Position numbers and translations under genes: made by a program. Shown here piece after piece: positions 62,196 through 64,000 of a stretch of DNA of 64,000 nucleotides; within the stretch, counting starts at the first letter, position 1; each line of letters begins with the position of its first letter. The notes beneath the pieces are model-generated. The model worked only from the letters and a program-made list of their open reading frames with translations. It ran no database searches and was not told the DNA's origin. This DNA is from Anaeromyces robustus (Eukaryota > Neocallimastigomycota > Neocallimastigomycetes > Neocallimastigales > Neocallimastigaceae). The stretch is from assembly GCA_002104895.1 (NCBI GenBank), contig MCFG01000076.1:58501-122500 (forward strand), read 5' to 3'.

Positions 62196-64000
62196 ATGGC
62201 AGTTAGGCGTGGTTGTTTTTGTCATCTTAAAGGTAAAACAAGATTCATTGCAGTTTTTATAATTATAACTATACTAGTATTACAATTAATCCATAATTTC
62301 AGAAAAATAGACAATAAGGATTTGGTAAATGAAATTGACCAAAAACATATTAAAGAAATTGATATAAATTTAAGCAATAATTCTTTCATTGATGGAAAAA
62401 GTACATTTGATGAAATTGAAAATAAGGAAAATGTAAATAATGAGGCTGAAATTAAGAAAGAAATAAATAATGAACAAGATGATAATAATGAAAAAAATAA
62501 TGAACAAGAAAATAATAATGAAGGAAATAATGAAAAAGAAAATAATAATGAAGAAAATAATGAAAAAGAAAATAATAATGAAGGAAATAATGAAAAAGAA
62601 AATAATAATGAAGAAAATAATGAACAAAACAATGATCAAAATAATGATGAAAAAATTAATAATAAAGAAAGTAATGAACAAAATAATGAAAAAAATAATG
62701 AAGAAAAAAATAATAATAAAGATAAACAAGCAAACGAAGTAAAAAATAATAAAATTACAAAAGTAAAGGGAAAAAAAGGTAAAAAGAAGGTATTATTAGG
62801 TCCTGGTTATAAAATTGAAGATAAATATACCGAAATGCATATTGTTAAAAAGAAGCCATATTTTGATAAATATGGTATTGATTTAAATCAATATATTATG
62901 GATGGAATGATAAATAAAGCTATTAATAATATAACTGACAGAAAAATAGAAGATTGGGATATATATACACCACCTTGTCCACACCTTCATCCTATTCATT
63001 ATCCTGAAGAAATATTAAACCCAGTATGTGAAGATATTGCAGTTCCATTTATTAAAATTAAAGGTAGAACAAAATTACCTTATTATTTAAGGCTTCGTGA
63101 AATTACCTCTCAAATGAAAAAATTTGAAGAATGGAAAAATAATGATGGTGAAGTTCCAAATTATAGAGGTCAATCACTTAATGATATATTAGATAATGAT
63201 AAATATCATCCATATGATTATGGTTACTACAATTATGAAAAAGTTGAAGATGATGAAAACTATTATAATAAAGTAATTCAAAGTCCAATGGATGAAGTAC
63301 CAGATCCAAGAAGAAGAAGAATGTTTAGTATGATTTTATTTAATTCAGAATTTGAACTTTTAGATATTTATCTTTCAGAATATTATGAAATTTTTGATTA
63401 TTTCATTATTTATGAATCAAATGCTACTTTTTCAGGTTATAAAAAGCCTCTTTATTTAACTAGAATGCTTTTAGAAACTAATAGATATGAAAAATTTAGA
63501 GATAAAATAATTCCTGTTACTTTACCAGTATTAGAAATGAAAAAACCTAACAGAAGAGGACCTGCTTTCCCAAGAGAACATTTAGCTAGAAGACAAGTTA
63601 TTGAAAAAGGATTAAGAGCTGTTAATGCTAGACATGGTGATATTTTTGTTCATGGAGATTTAGATGAAATGCCAAAAGCTAGATTACTTTCCTATCTTAA
63701 AAAATGTGGAGGATGGGAACATCTACAAATGGGTATTGGTGGTGCACCACTTTCTATGAAAGATTCTGATACTAAAAGCTATATTCGTGATAAAACTTTA
63801 CCTGTTAAAGTAACTGGTAATGGTAAATATAAGATAGATTATAATCTTTTCCCTGCATTATCTTTTAATAGTTTTTTCCATGAATATTCATTCAATATTG
63901 TAAAGAATCCTAATACTGGTAATATATTCCATCCAAATATAGCAATATTTGATGCAAGAAGGTCTTTAGGACAATATCCTGAATTTCAAAATAATGGTAA
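62196..64000 (+). CDS. GT17 family N-acetylglucosaminyltransferase-like protein, 3' end beyond the window
   Basis: Open from the ATG at 62196 to the window end (601 codons seen). Short cytosolic N-terminus (MAVRRGCFCHLKGK), a transmembrane anchor (~17-34, type II Golgi topology), an Asn/Glu/Lys-rich stalk (~75-185) made of repeated NNEKENNNE-like units, a Lys-rich segment (KVKGKKGKKK), then a luminal region. From about residue 371 it shows GT17 features: MFSMILFNSEFELLDIYL, YFIIYESNATFSG and HGDLDEMPK (DxD at ~487-489). GT17 includes the beta-1,4-GlcNAc-transferase III (MGAT3) that adds bisecting GlcNAc to N-glycans in animals. In fungi the acceptor is not clear. The stop and C-terminus are outside the window. 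Confidence 0.88.
   Translation, partial: MAVRRGCFCHLKGKTRFIAVFIIITILVLQLIHNFRKIDNKDLVNEIDQKHIKEIDINLSNNSFIDGKSTFDEIENKENVNNEAEIKKEINNEQDDNNEKNNEQENNNEGNNEKENNNEENNEKENNNEGNNEKENNNEENNEQNNDQNNDEKINNKESNEQNNEKNNEEKNNNKDKQANEVKNNKITKVKGKKGKKKVLLGPGYKIEDKYTEMHIVKKKPYFDKYGIDLNQYIMDGMINKAINNITDRKIEDWDIYTPPCPHLHPIHYPEEILNPVCEDIAVPFIKIKGRTKLPYYLRLREITSQMKKFEEWKNNDGEVPNYRGQSLNDILDNDKYHPYDYGYYNYEKVEDDENYYNKVIQSPMDEVPDPRRRRMFSMILFNSEFELLDIYLSEYYEIFDYFIIYESNATFSGYKKPLYLTRMLLETNRYEKFRDKIIPVTLPVLEMKKPNRRGPAFPREHLARRQVIEKGLRAVNARHGDIFVHGDLDEMPKARLLSYLKKCGGWEHLQMGIGGAPLSMKDSDTKSYIRDKTLPVKVTGNGKYKIDYNLFPALSFNSFFHEYSFNIVKNPNTGNIFHPNIAIFDARRSLGQYPEFQNNG

Overview
The window is nuclear DNA of an anaerobic gut fungus (Neocallimastigomycota: Piromyces, Neocallimastix or a relative). 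The evidence is extreme A+T content with long homopolymer and AT-microsatellite spacers, small AT-rich GT-AG introns, a secreted enzyme carrying two fungal cellulosome dockerins, lectin-bearing subtilases, Asn-rich linkers and several bacterial-looking genes. The species call is inference; the dockerins are the strongest marker.

Layout. 1-6 kb: a secreted subtilase (583-2259, minus) and its decayed duplicate (4465-5985, minus). 9.1-9.7 kb: an Hsp20-type small heat-shock protein. 11.1-13.3 kb (plus): an 8-exon gene I assembled from splice sites, encoding two MATH domains and a C-terminal membrane anchor. 13.7-19.9 kb (minus): a 21-exon gene I assembled, encoding a signal peptide, a bacterial family-1-like solute-binding ectodomain and a class C GPCR-type seven-helix domain (973 aa, frame closed throughout). 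22.0-23.7 kb: intracellular GH13 alpha-glucosidase. 24.2-24.7 kb: calcineurin-like phosphoesterase pseudogene, followed by a four-copy 196-bp satellite and a decayed lectin-exon fragment. 26.7-31.3 kb: 1540-aa subtilase with hevein-like and ricin-type lectin modules. 35.7-36.3 kb: bacterial-type HAD phosphatase. 38.6-40.7 kb: three-exon dockerin-dockerin-CBM13-CE1 feruloyl esterase. 44.9-47.2 kb: third subtilase. 48.4-51.4 kb: NRPS-like adenylation-carrier-reductase protein with an in-frame TGA near its start. 52.7-55.8 kb: six-exon fungal tRNA ligase Trl1. 56.7-57.6 and 58.9-60.4 kb: a zinc-dependent macro domain and a class M sirtuin (SirTM), adjacent on the same strand. 62.2-64.0 kb: a GT17 glycosyltransferase cut by the window edge.

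How they fit together. Several products act at or outside the cell surface on plant material or in sensing it: the dockerin esterase joins the cellulosome, the subtilases are secreted and carbohydrate-binding, the binding-protein/GPCR fusion is a candidate nutrient receptor, and the alpha-glucosidase can process imported oligosaccharides. The best candidate for an underdescribed system is the Macro-SirTM pair: in bacteria these families form a reversible ADP-ribosylation module acting on lipoylated carrier protein. Here the pair sits in a eukaryotic chromosome without visible lipoyl partner genes, and the sirtuin has gained an N-terminal membrane anchor and a low-complexity stalk. Long gene-free stretches hold mainly simple repeats, tandem duplications and hairpins.
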